Below, in pieces: positions 44,383-52,271 of a stretch of DNA of 64,000 bases. A program made the translations under genes and the position numbers. Within the stretch, counting starts at the first letter, position 1. Every line of letters starts with the position of its first letter. The DNA is taken from positions 1,402,927 to 1,466,926 of the forward strand of contig NZ_LT976854.1 in the NCBI RefSeq assembly GCF_900249755.1, in the 5' to 3' direction. This DNA comes from Cupriavidus taiwanensis. Lineage in GTDB: Bacteria > Pseudomonadota > Gammaproteobacteria > Burkholderiales > Burkholderiaceae. The notes under the pieces are model-generated. The model ran no database searches and was not told the origin of the DNA. It saw only the letters and a program-made list of their open reading frames with translations.

Positions 44383-46014
44383 CTACACCACCCTGAACCC
44401 ATGCGTCCCGTCGCGCTCCAGCTGCGCGATCAACCCGAACTCCCAGTCCAGGTAACCCTGCATCGCCTCGCGCGGGTTGTCGGTGCCTTCATAGGGCCGT
44501 CGATAGCGGTCGGTGCGGTCAGAGGCCAGGCGCGTCTCTCCGCTCTCCAGTGGCAGGCCCGCGGCAATCCACGCCTGGGTGCCGCCTTCCAGCACCAACA
44601 CCTCCACATCGGTCAGGCGCCGCAGGTCCGCGGCGGCAAAGCGTGCCAGCAGGCTGGTGCCGCAGGCCAGCACGTAGCGCCGCGGCCGCGGGATGCGTGG
44701 CAGCGCATCAGCCAGTTGAGCGCGAATGACGAAGTACGCGCCGGGAATATGGCGCTTGACGTAGTTGGCGCTGGTGGTGAAGTCGAGGACCGCGGTGCTG
44801 CCATCGCCTGCATCGAGCCAGGTGGCCAGTTCGGCCGCAGTGACGGTCGCTACCGGCGCTGGCGTCGGCACCGGTGCGGCGACCGCGCCGGTCTCGCTGC
44901 GCTCTGCCGCGGCCACCGGTTCCACCACCCAGACGTCCCAACCCATCTGCGCCAGCCAAGAGCCGGTCATGCCGGCGCGCACGTCGTCATCATCCGCCAG
45001 CACGATGCGCGCGCCGCGCACCGGCGCGCTGTGGTCGGTCTCCTGCACCAGCTGCCCGCCCGGCGCGTTGACGAAACCCGGCAGGTGGCCGTCGGCGAAT
45101 TCCTCGGGGGTGCGCACGTCGAAGCGGTACACGGTGCGGCCGGGCTGCTGCAGCGTGTCCAGTTGCGCCAGCGCGATGCGCCGCACGCCGGCGCGGTCGG
45201 CGATCTCGCGCGCGCCGCGGCGGGCACTGTCGCGGTTGGCTTCGCTGACCGCGGCCGGGGCGCGGCGGCTGGCGCCGTGGTCCAGTTGCTGGCCGGCCAG
45301 GGTCCAGCCGATGGTGCCGTTGCGCAGCGCCGCCACCGGATTCGGAATGCCCGCGTTCACCAGCGACTGCGTGCCGATGATGCTGCGCGTGCGGCCCGCG
45401 CAGTTGACGATCACGCGCGTGCGCGGATCGGGAGCCAGTTCGCGCACGCGCAGCACCAGCTCGGCGCCCGGCACGCTGGTGGCGGTGGGGATGCTCATGG
45501 TCTGGTACTCGTCGAAGCGGCGCGCGTCGACGATCACCACATCGGCCCGGCTGTCGATCAGGGCCTGCACTTCCTCGGCCGCCAGCGACGGCGTATGGCG
45601 CGCGGCCTCGACCACTTCGCCGAACGACTTGCTCGGCACGTTGACGTCGCGGAACACCTCGCCGCCGCCATCGATCCACGCGCGCAGCCCGCCTTCCAGC
45701 AGATGCACGCGGGTATAGCCAAGGTCTTGCAGCACCGCCGCCGCACGTGGCGCCAGGTCGGCGCCGGCATGGTCGCCATAGACCACGACCAGCGTGTCGC
45801 GGCGCGGGATGCGCGCCCACGCGTCCAGTTCCAGCCGGGACAGCGGGAAGTTCGTCGCCCACAGCGGGTGCTCCTGCGCGAAGGGGTCTTCCTCGCGCAC
45901 ATCGATCAGTGCGATCTCGTCGCGGTTGCGCAGCGCGTCGCGCACGGCCTCGGGCGACAGCGTCGGGAAGGCCGTCGGTGCCGGCGCGGCCGGCTTGGCG
46001 GTAACAGTATTCAT
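44383..46014 (-). CDS. Four-domain rhodanese-like sulfurtransferase
   Basis: A 543-residue cytoplasmic protein of four tandem rhodanese domains. Domain 2 has an active loop VNCAGRTR (Cys205), domain 4 has LACGTSLLA (Cys451). Domains 1 and 3 have VVYGDHAGA and VLADDDDVRA at the equivalent positions and lack the cysteine, so they are probably structural. Rhodaneses carry sulfane sulfur as a persulfide. The start codon overlaps the stop of the thiol dioxygenase gene by four bases, suggesting that the two act on linked steps of thiol oxidation. Confidence 0.9.
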   Translation of the reverse strand: MNTVTAKPAAPAPTAFPTLSPEAVRDALRNRDEIALIDVREEDPFAQEHPLWATNFPLSRLELDAWARIPRRDTLVVVYGDHAGADLAPRAAAVLQDLGYTRVHLLEGGLRAWIDGGGEVFRDVNVPSKSFGEVVEAARHTPSLAAEEVQALIDSRADVVIVDARRFDEYQTMSIPTATSVPGAELVLRVRELAPDPRTRVIVNCAGRTRSIIGTQSLVNAGIPNPVAALRNGTIGWTLAGQQLDHGASRRAPAAVSEANRDSARRGAREIADRAGVRRIALAQLDTLQQPGRTVYRFDVRTPEEFADGHLPGFVNAPGGQLVQETDHSAPVRGARIVLADDDDVRAGMTGSWLAQMGWDVWVVEPVAAAERSETGAVAAPVPTPAPVATVTAAELATWLDAGDGSTAVLDFTTSANYVKRHIPGAYFVIRAQLADALPRIPRPRRYVLACGTSLLARFAAADLRRLTDVEVLVLEGGTQAWIAAGLPLESGETRLASDRTDRYRRPYEGTDNPREAMQGYLDWEFGLIAQLERDGTHGFRVV

Positions 46015-46628
46015 GACTGGGCAAGTTCGCGGGAACGGTCCCACGGGTTGGGCAGGGTCTGGTTGGAATAGCCGGAGACAAAGGGCTTGCGGGTGCCGTC
46101 CTCGGCGTAGACCGAGCGGCGCACCGCGCCGATATTGCCGCCGTAGACATGGATGCTGACCGAGACGCGGTCGTCGTAGGCGTTGTTGACGCGATGGATA
46201 TCGCCCACCGCCGGCGACACCGCCTCCACCTGCCCGGGCAGCAGGCGCACGCTGGCGCCGCTGGCAACGGGGCGGCCGTCGGCATCGAGCGCGAACGGCT
46301 GCGCATCTTCCGCGCCGCGCAGCATGCCGATCAGGCCCCAGACGGTGTGGTCGTGGATCGGCGTGCGCTGGCCCGGGCCCCAGACAAAGCTGACGATGGA
46401 AAAACGCTCGGCGGAATCGCAATGCAGCAGGTGCTGCTGGTAGTACTCGGGGTGAGGCTGGGCCCATGCTTCGGGCAGCCAGTCATCGCGTGCGACCAGC
46501 TTCGCCAGCAAGGCCCCGCCTTCACGCAGGATGCGCGGCTCGTCGGGGTGCTGGTCGAGCAGCGCCGCCAGGCCGGTGATGAAATCGCGCAGCGGCGCCA
46601 GCGCGTTGGGATCGGGGGAACTGCCCAT
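46011..46628 (-). CDS. Thiol dioxygenase, cysteine/3-mercaptopropionate type
   Basis: A 205-residue cupin of the cysteine dioxygenase family, which adds O2 to a thiol to give a sulfinate. Iron ligands are His92 and His94 (PIHDHTVWG) and His145 (GDIHRVNN); the Ser158-His160-Tyr162 triad (SIHVY) is intact. At the substrate-binding position the sequence is YYQQHLL, with Gln65, not the Arg of true cysteine dioxygenases. From family knowledge this Gln-type subgroup prefers 3-mercaptopropionate. GGAGC precedes the ATG at 46628; earlier in-frame starts lack a site. Confidence 0.88.
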   Translation of the reverse strand: MGSSPDPNALAPLRDFITGLAALLDQHPDEPRILREGGALLAKLVARDDWLPEAWAQPHPEYYQQHLLHCDSAERFSIVSFVWGPGQRTPIHDHTVWGLIGMLRGAEDAQPFALDADGRPVASGASVRLLPGQVEAVSPAVGDIHRVNNAYDDRVSVSIHVYGGNIGAVRRSVYAEDGTRKPFVSGYSNQTLPNPWDRSRELAQS

Positions 46629-46736
46629 GGGAATGCTCCGGAGTGTCTCGTTATGGTCGCCGGCCACTGGGGCCGGCCATGCGGCCCTCTGCGGGGCGCT
46701 GGCCCCGCAAACATAGCACGGCGGGCGCGGCGGCGC

Positions 46737-47948
46737 TTACACGCCCAGCTGCGCGCGCCCGGCGGCAAGCAGGATCGAATCGTTCTGCGGCGTATGGATG
46801 CGGCTGCACAGCACGTCGCGATAGTGGCGCTCGAGCGGATGATTGCGGCTCAGGCCATGGTTGCCTGACAGCTGCAGCGCCAGCTCCGCGGCGCGGATGG
46901 CGTTGCCGGTCACGGTGAACTTCAGCAGGCCGCTGTCGGAGATCGGCGGCGGAGCGCCCGCGTCGGTGCGTGCCGCGGCGTCATCCAGCAGCACCTGGTT
47001 GACGCGCAGCAGCGCCGCGATCTCGCCGACGGCTTCCTGCACGCGCGGCAGCGTGGCCAGCGGCGCGCCCAGGCTGCCGGGCGCGCGCTCGCGCACGAAA
47101 TCGTTGAGCCAGGCCGACGCCGCGCGCGCCACCGCGTCATAGAGGCTGCCCAGCAGCACCACCATCCAGGCCTGCTGTTCGGCGCTGGCGTCGAGATCCG
47201 CCTGGCTGGCGCCGGCCGGGGCCCAGGCCGACGGCGCACGGATATCCACCGCGTGGTCCGGCGGAATCCAGACATTGTCGAGCACGGTCTCGTGGCTGCC
47301 CGAGGCACGCAGGCCAAGGTGGTTCCAGTTCTCGACGATGCGCACGCCGGCGATGCCGGCCGCCGGCCCCGGCACCAGGAACACGCCGACGCGCGGCTGC
47401 GCTTCGTCGGTGCGCGCCCACACCGCAAGCCAGCGCAGCGCCGGGATGCCGGTGCTGTACAGCTTGCGCCCGCTCAGGCGCCAGCCGTCGGCCACGCGCG
47501 TCGCCACCGTGGCCGGCAGGCCGCCGCGCGCGGGCGAGCCCAGCTGCGGCTCCACGCGCAATGAGTTGATCAGCGCCCCTTCCCGCACCGCGCTGGCAAA
47601 GACCTGCTCGCGCAGCGCCGCCGGCCAGGGCGACTCGGCGCGGGCGATCGCGCGGTGCTGCAGGTAGGTCATGGTCAGCACCAGCGCGGTCGCGGCGTCG
47701 CCGCCGGCCACCGCGGCGACGATGCGGCGCGCCTGCGCCAGGCCCGCGCCGCCGCCGCCGTGCGCGCGCGGCACCACCTGCGCAATCAGGCCATGGGCGT
47801 GCAGCTGCGCAAAGTTGTCATGCGGGAAGCTGGCCGCGGCATCGTGCGCGGCGGCATCGCCGGCAAAACGTGCGGACAGCATCGCCAGCACCTCGCCAAG
47901 GCGCGCATCGCTCTCGGGCAGCCGGCGCAGGGCAGACGTCAGGGACAT
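46737..47948 (-). CDS. Acyl-CoA-dehydrogenase-like flavoprotein (SfnB/DszC-like)
   Basis: A 403-residue protein with the acyl-CoA dehydrogenase fold: helical N-terminus, WRLSGRKLYSTGIPALRWLA as the middle beta region, and C-terminal helices with LQLSGNHGLSRNHPLERHYR. The catalytic Glu of true dehydrogenases is not at its usual place there. Family members such as SfnB and DszC act in organosulfur metabolism, often as flavin-dependent monooxygenases. Its position before the thiol dioxygenase and divergent from an SsuD-like gene supports a sulfur role. Substrate unknown. Confidence 0.82.
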   Translation of the reverse strand: MSLTSALRRLPESDARLGEVLAMLSARFAGDAAAHDAAASFPHDNFAQLHAHGLIAQVVPRAHGGGGAGLAQARRIVAAVAGGDAATALVLTMTYLQHRAIARAESPWPAALREQVFASAVREGALINSLRVEPQLGSPARGGLPATVATRVADGWRLSGRKLYSTGIPALRWLAVWARTDEAQPRVGVFLVPGPAAGIAGVRIVENWNHLGLRASGSHETVLDNVWIPPDHAVDIRAPSAWAPAGASQADLDASAEQQAWMVVLLGSLYDAVARAASAWLNDFVRERAPGSLGAPLATLPRVQEAVGEIAALLRVNQVLLDDAAARTDAGAPPPISDSGLLKFTVTGNAIRAAELALQLSGNHGLSRNHPLERHYRDVLCSRIHTPQNDSILLAAGRAQLGV

Positions 47949-48026
47949 GGAAGCAAGACTCCGGAAAAAGATGAGGGCGCGGTGCGCACCGAATGCCGCC
48001 TAGCGTAGCGCCGCCGGGGCCCGGCG

Positions 48027-48060
48027 AAAACGATGCTTATTGAATATGGAGCGTCGTTTT
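48027..48060. promoter_or_regulatory. Candidate operator between divergent sulfur genes
   Basis: AAAACGATGC (48027-48036) and GCGTCGTTTT (48051-48060) are inverted with one mismatch around a 14-base AT-rich spacer. The site lies between the SfnB-like and SsuD-like genes and could bind a LysR-type sulfur regulator such as CysB or Cbl. Confidence 0.4.
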
Positions 48061-48154
48061 TATTCGTTAGCGAAGCCGCGCCGCTGTCGTACTTTGTGCC
48101 TCAGCCCCAATCCAACCCCAACCCCAACCCGACACCGATTTCCAGGAGAGCGCA

Positions 48155-49252
48155 ATGAGCGTCGATTTCATCGGCATGATCCAGAGCCAGAAGCAGTCCG
48201 AGATCCATCCCGCGTCAGGCCCGGTCATCGATCGCGACTACGTGCGCGCGTTTGCGCAGGCGCATGAACAGGCCGGCTTCGACCGCATCCTGGTGCCGCA
48301 CCACTCCACCGGCCCTTCCGCGACGCTGACCATTGCCTACGCCGCCAGCGTGACCGAGCGCATCCATTTCATGCTGGCGCACCGGCCCGGATTTACCGCG
48401 CCGACGCTGGCCGCGCGCCAGATCGCCACGCTCGACCAGTTCAGCGGCGGCCGCCTGGGCGTGCATTTCATTTCAGGCGGCTCGGACAGCGAGCAGCAGC
48501 GCGACGGCGACTTCCTCGACCATGACCAGCGCTATGCGCGCACCGACGAGTACCTGCACATCCTGCGCCGGATCTGGACCGAGCCCACGCCGTTCGACCA
48601 CGAAGGCCAGTTCTACCGCTTTACCCAGGGCTTCTCCGAGGTCAAGCCGGCGCAGCAGCCGCATGTGCCGATCTATTTCGGCGGCGCCTCGGCCGCCGCG
48701 CTGGCCGTCGCCGGCAAGCATGCCGACGTCTACGCGCTGTGGGGCGAGTCGCTCGACCAGGTGCGCGAACTGACCGGGCGCGTGCGCGCAGAAGCCGCGC
48801 GGCACGGCCGCACGGTGCGCTTCTCCGTTTCGTTCCGCCCGGTGCTGGCCGAGACCGAGGAGAAAGCCTGGGCCCGCGCCGACCGCATCCTGGAACGCAC
48901 CCGCGCGCTGCGCGTGCAGGCCGGCTACAGCCGCGGCGGCCCGCAGCAGAGCGAAGGCGCACGCCGCCTGCTGGCAGCGGCGGACCAGGGCGACCGCGTC
49001 GACCAGCGCCTGTGGACCGCGATCGCGCGCGAGACCGGCGGGCGCTCCAACTCCACCGGGCTGGTCGGCACGCCGGAACAGGTTGCACAGGCCCTGCTGG
49101 CCTACTACGAACTGGGCGTCACCACCTTCCTGATCCGCGGTTTCGATCCGCTGGAAGACGCCATCGACTACGGCCGCGAGCTGATCCCGCGCGTGCGCGA
49201 ACTGGTGGCACGGCACGACGCCGCGCAAGCGGCACAGCGCAAGGCCGCCTGA
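48155..49252 (+). CDS. SsuD-like FMNH2-dependent monooxygenase (LLM class)
   Basis: A 365-residue TIM-barrel enzyme of the bacterial luciferase-like group. FDRILVPHHSTGPSATLTIA, GGRLGVHFISGGSDSEQQRD and HVPIYFGGASAAALAVAGKH match alkanesulfonate monooxygenases. These use reduced FMN and oxygen to release sulfite from a sulfonate. A flavin reductase (SsuE) is not encoded nearby. CAGGAGAG precedes the ATG. It starts a run of sulfonate genes (ABC transporter, cytochrome, xsc). Confidence 0.88.
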   Translation: MSVDFIGMIQSQKQSEIHPASGPVIDRDYVRAFAQAHEQAGFDRILVPHHSTGPSATLTIAYAASVTERIHFMLAHRPGFTAPTLAARQIATLDQFSGGRLGVHFISGGSDSEQQRDGDFLDHDQRYARTDEYLHILRRIWTEPTPFDHEGQFYRFTQGFSEVKPAQQPHVPIYFGGASAAALAVAGKHADVYALWGESLDQVRELTGRVRAEAARHGRTVRFSVSFRPVLAETEEKAWARADRILERTRALRVQAGYSRGGPQQSEGARRLLAAADQGDRVDQRLWTAIARETGGRSNSTGLVGTPEQVAQALLAYYELGVTTFLIRGFDPLEDAIDYGRELIPRVRELVARHDAAQAAQRKAA

Positions 49253-49288
49253 TCGCATCCCTCAACAAAACGAAGACGGGAATCCCAC

Positions 49289-50305
49289 ATGAGCCAGAAC
49301 AACAACCAGCACGCCGACCCGCGCCGGCGCAGCGTGCTGCGGCTTGCCGGCGCCGCGGCCGTGGCCGCGCCCGCGCTGATCCTGGGCCGGCAGGCCTGGT
49401 CGGCGCCGCGCAAGCTGACCTTTGCCTGGAACCAGAATTCCTTTTGCCTGACACCGGTGGTGGTGGCGCAGGAGAAGGGCTTCTTCGAGAAGAACGGCCT
49501 GCAGGTCGACCTGATCAACTACAGCGGCTCGACCGACCAGCTGCTCGAATCGATCGCCACCGGCAAGGCCGATGCCGCGGTGGGCATGATCCACCGCTGG
49601 CTCAAGCCGCTCGAAGCCGGCTTCGACGTCAAGATCATCGGCAGCTCGCACGGCGGCTGCGTGCGGCTGGTGGGGGCGAAGGCCGCGGGCGTCACCACGC
49701 TGCAGCAGCTGAAGGGCAAGACCGTCGGCGTCAGCGACCTGGCGGCGCCGGGCAAGCACTTCTTCACCATCCTGCTGGCCAAGCACGGCATCGATCCCGA
49801 CAAGGACGTCACCTGGCGCCAGTACCCGGCCGACCTGCTCGGCGTGGCGGTCGACAAGGGCGAGATCCAGGCCATTGCCGACGGCGACCCCAATCTCTAC
49901 CTGCTGGAAAAGCGCACCAACGGCGCCTACGTGGAACTTGCCACCAACCTGACCGGCGAGTACGCGCGCAAGGTCTGCTGCGTGGTCGGCGCGCGCGGCG
50001 AGCTGGTGCGCAACGACCGCCCCGCGGCCACGTCGCTGGCGCGCGCCATCGTGCAGGCCACCGACTATGTCAACGAGAATCCCAACGAGGCCGCCAAGGT
50101 GTTCGCCAAATACTCGCCCAAGATCAACCCGGAAGACCTGCGCAAGCTCTACGCCACGCTGACGTACACCCACCACCCGACCGGTGTCGACCTGCGCGAC
50201 GAGATCGCGTTCTACGCCGACGATTTCCGCCGCATCGGCGTGCTGAAGAAGTCCACCGATGCCAGACGGCTGGCGCAGCATGTCTACGCCAATGTGCTGG
50301 GGTAA
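49289..50305 (+). CDS. Sulfonate ABC transporter, periplasmic binding protein
   Basis: A 338-residue SsuA/NrtA-like binding protein. The N-terminus RRRSVLRLAGAAAVAAPAL is a twin-arginine-type signal. The mature part has FAWNQNSFCLTPVVVAQEKG, FFEKNGLQVDLINYSGSTDQ and ATGKADAAVGM, the usual sulfonate/taurine binding-protein blocks. The ligand is not defined. It is followed four bases later by the permease gene. Confidence 0.88.
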   Translation: MSQNNNQHADPRRRSVLRLAGAAAVAAPALILGRQAWSAPRKLTFAWNQNSFCLTPVVVAQEKGFFEKNGLQVDLINYSGSTDQLLESIATGKADAAVGMIHRWLKPLEAGFDVKIIGSSHGGCVRLVGAKAAGVTTLQQLKGKTVGVSDLAAPGKHFFTILLAKHGIDPDKDVTWRQYPADLLGVAVDKGEIQAIADGDPNLYLLEKRTNGAYVELATNLTGEYARKVCCVVGARGELVRNDRPAATSLARAIVQATDYVNENPNEAAKVFAKYSPKINPEDLRKLYATLTYTHHPTGVDLRDEIAFYADDFRRIGVLKKSTDARRLAQHVYANVLG

Positions 50306-50309
50306 TGCC

Positions 50310-51368
50310 ATGACGACAAGCCAGAGCACGCTCGACCCCGGCCTCGCGCACCACCCCGCCGCGACGCCCGTGCCGCATGCGGCCACCGCGACACGCAATG
50401 CCGGCCACGTCTGGACCACCGGCATCCTCGCCGCATTGGCGTGGGCCGCCTTCGGCGCGCTGACATGGCAATGGCCCAATCAGGCAGCCGGCTTCAGCGA
50501 CTGGGCCTATACCGCGGAGCTGGGCATCGGGGCGCTGGCAGGCGCCGCCTTGCTGGCCGTGGTGGCGCTGGCCGGCCAGCGGGCCCGCCCGGCGCAACGT
50601 CCACTGGCCGCGTTGCGGGCCGCCGGCCCGTGGCTGGTGGCGCTGCCCGTCGCGCTGTCGGCGTGGGAAATCCTGACCGCCAAGACCGCCATCCTGCCCA
50701 CGCCTTTTTTCGCGCCGCCGCAGGCGCTGATCGAGGTGTACGCGGACGACTGGCGGCGGCTGGGCGAAAGCGCGCTGAACACGCTGAAGCTGCTCGGGCT
50801 CGGCGTCGCCTATGGCGGGCTCGCAGGCTTCCTGATCGGGGTGTCGATCGGCTGGTCGCGGCGCATCGGCTACTGGGTGCATCCGGTGCTGCGCGTGCTG
50901 GGGCCGCTGCCATCGACCGCGCTGCTGCCGCTGACCTTCTACTTCTTCCCGTCGAGCTATTCCGCGGCGGTGTTCCTGATCGCGCTGGCCACGGCATTCC
51001 CGGTCGCGGTGCTGACGTGGTCGGGCGTGGCCGGCGTCAACAAGAGCTACTACGACGTCGCGCGCACGCTGGGCGCGTCGGGCTGGTTCCTGGTGCTGCG
51101 CGTGGCGATCCCGGCGGCGCTGCCGCAGGTGTTCGTCGGCCTGTTCATGGGACTGGGCGCTTCGTTCTCGGTGCTGGTCACGGCGGAGATGATGGGCGTG
51201 AAGTCGGGCCTGGGCTGGTACCTGACCTGGGCACAGGGCTGGGCTTCGTACGTGAACATGTATGCGGCGCTGATCGTGATGGCGCTGCTGTTTTCGGGCG
51301 TGATCACGCTGCTGTTCGCCGCGCGCGACCGTGTGTTGTCGTGGCAGAAGGGGACGGTGAAATGGTGA
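50310..51368 (+). CDS. Sulfonate ABC transporter, permease
   Basis: A 352-residue inner-membrane protein. Extra helices (WTTGILAALAWAAFGALTW and ELGIGALAGAALLAVVALAG) precede the normal SsuC-like domain, making it longer than the usual 250-270 residues. The coupling loop TLGASGWFLVLRVAIPAALP is the EAA motif. Its stop codon overlaps the ATPase start (ATGGTGA), so the two are translated together. Confidence 0.87.
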   Translation: MTTSQSTLDPGLAHHPAATPVPHAATATRNAGHVWTTGILAALAWAAFGALTWQWPNQAAGFSDWAYTAELGIGALAGAALLAVVALAGQRARPAQRPLAALRAAGPWLVALPVALSAWEILTAKTAILPTPFFAPPQALIEVYADDWRRLGESALNTLKLLGLGVAYGGLAGFLIGVSIGWSRRIGYWVHPVLRVLGPLPSTALLPLTFYFFPSSYSAAVFLIALATAFPVAVLTWSGVAGVNKSYYDVARTLGASGWFLVLRVAIPAALPQVFVGLFMGLGASFSVLVTAEMMGVKSGLGWYLTWAQGWASYVNMYAALIVMALLFSGVITLLFAARDRVLSWQKGTVKW

Positions 51369-52240
51369 GTGTGGTCGAGCGGTTGAAAGCCTCGGGATCT
51401 CGCATGCGCCCGCAGAAAGCTCCCCTCTCCCGCGCGCGGGAGAGGGGAGTTAACGCGGCGGGCAGCGAAGACTCGGGAGTGCTGGCCGGCGCCCGTATCG
51501 ATATCCGCCAGGTCAGCCACTGGTTCGGCCATGGCAACGAACGGCTGCAGGTGCTGGACCAGGTCGATCTCAGCGTCGCGCCCGGCGAATTCGTCGCCCT
51601 GCTCGGCCCCAGCGGCTGCGGCAAGTCCACGCTCTTGCGGCTGGTCGCGGGCCTGGACCAGCCCACCTCGGGTGAGATCCTGCAGGATGGCGCGCCGATC
51701 ACCGAGCCGGACCCGTCGCGCATCGTGGTGTTCCAGGATCCCACGCTGTACCCGTGGCGCCGCGTCTGGGACAACGTCGCGCTCGGGCTGCAGGCGCAGG
51801 GCGTTCTCGCGCAGCAGCGCCATCGCGTCGACGACGCCTTGCGGCGGGTCGGGCTGGAAGCGTTCGCGCGCGCGTTCCCGCACCAGCTGTCCGGCGGCAT
51901 GGCGCAGCGCGTGGCGCTGGCGCGTGCGCTGGTCAACGATCCGCGGCTGCTGGTGCTGGACGAGCCGCTGGGCAAGCTGGATTCGCTGACGCGCCTTGCC
52001 ATGCAGAGCGACCTGGTCGATCTGTGGCAGCGTTCGCGCTTCTCGGCGCTGCTGGTCACGCACGACGTCGAAGAGGCGCTGTTCCTGGCGCAGCGCGTGA
52101 TCATCTTCAGCCAGCGTCCGGCGCGCATCACGGCAGAGATCCACGTCGACCTGCCCTACCCGCGCCACCGCGGCGATGCGCGGCTGACCGGGCTGCGGCA
52201 CGAAGCGCTGCGCCACCTGGGACTCGACGCGAGCTGGTGA
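51362..52240 (+). CDS. Sulfonate ABC transporter, ATP-binding protein with repeat-derived N-terminus
   Basis: A 292-residue ABC ATPase: Walker A GPSGCGKST, Q-loop VVFQDPTLYPW, signature LSGGMAQR, Walker B LLVLDEPLG and H-loop VTHD. The ATP domain begins near residue 44. The preceding extension includes residues 20-30 (APLSRARERGV), encoded by a 30-bp REP-like palindrome at 51420-51449. If translation starts at the ATG overlapping the permease stop, the repeat is read in frame. A GTG at 51479 behind the repeat is a possible alternative start, though its ribosome site is too close. Confidence 0.87.
   Translation: MVSVVERLKASGSRMRPQKAPLSRARERGVNAAGSEDSGVLAGARIDIRQVSHWFGHGNERLQVLDQVDLSVAPGEFVALLGPSGCGKSTLLRLVAGLDQPTSGEILQDGAPITEPDPSRIVVFQDPTLYPWRRVWDNVALGLQAQGVLAQQRHRVDDALRRVGLEAFARAFPHQLSGGMAQRVALARALVNDPRLLVLDEPLGKLDSLTRLAMQSDLVDLWQRSRFSALLVTHDVEEALFLAQRVIIFSQRPARITAEIHVDLPYPRHRGDARLTGLRHEALRHLGLDASW
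51420..51449. repeat. REP-like palindrome inside the ABC ATPase gene
   Basis: A perfect 30-bp palindrome with arms CTCCCCTCTCCCGCG and CGCGGGAGAGGGGAG. It is the core of the repeat seen as doublets at 35.8 and 55.7 kb, but here as a single unit without the GGTGAGGG extension. It keeps the reading frame of the ATPase gene. Confidence 0.85.
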
Positions 52241-52271
52241 TGCCCCATCGCCTGACCCCGCGGGCCGTGCC

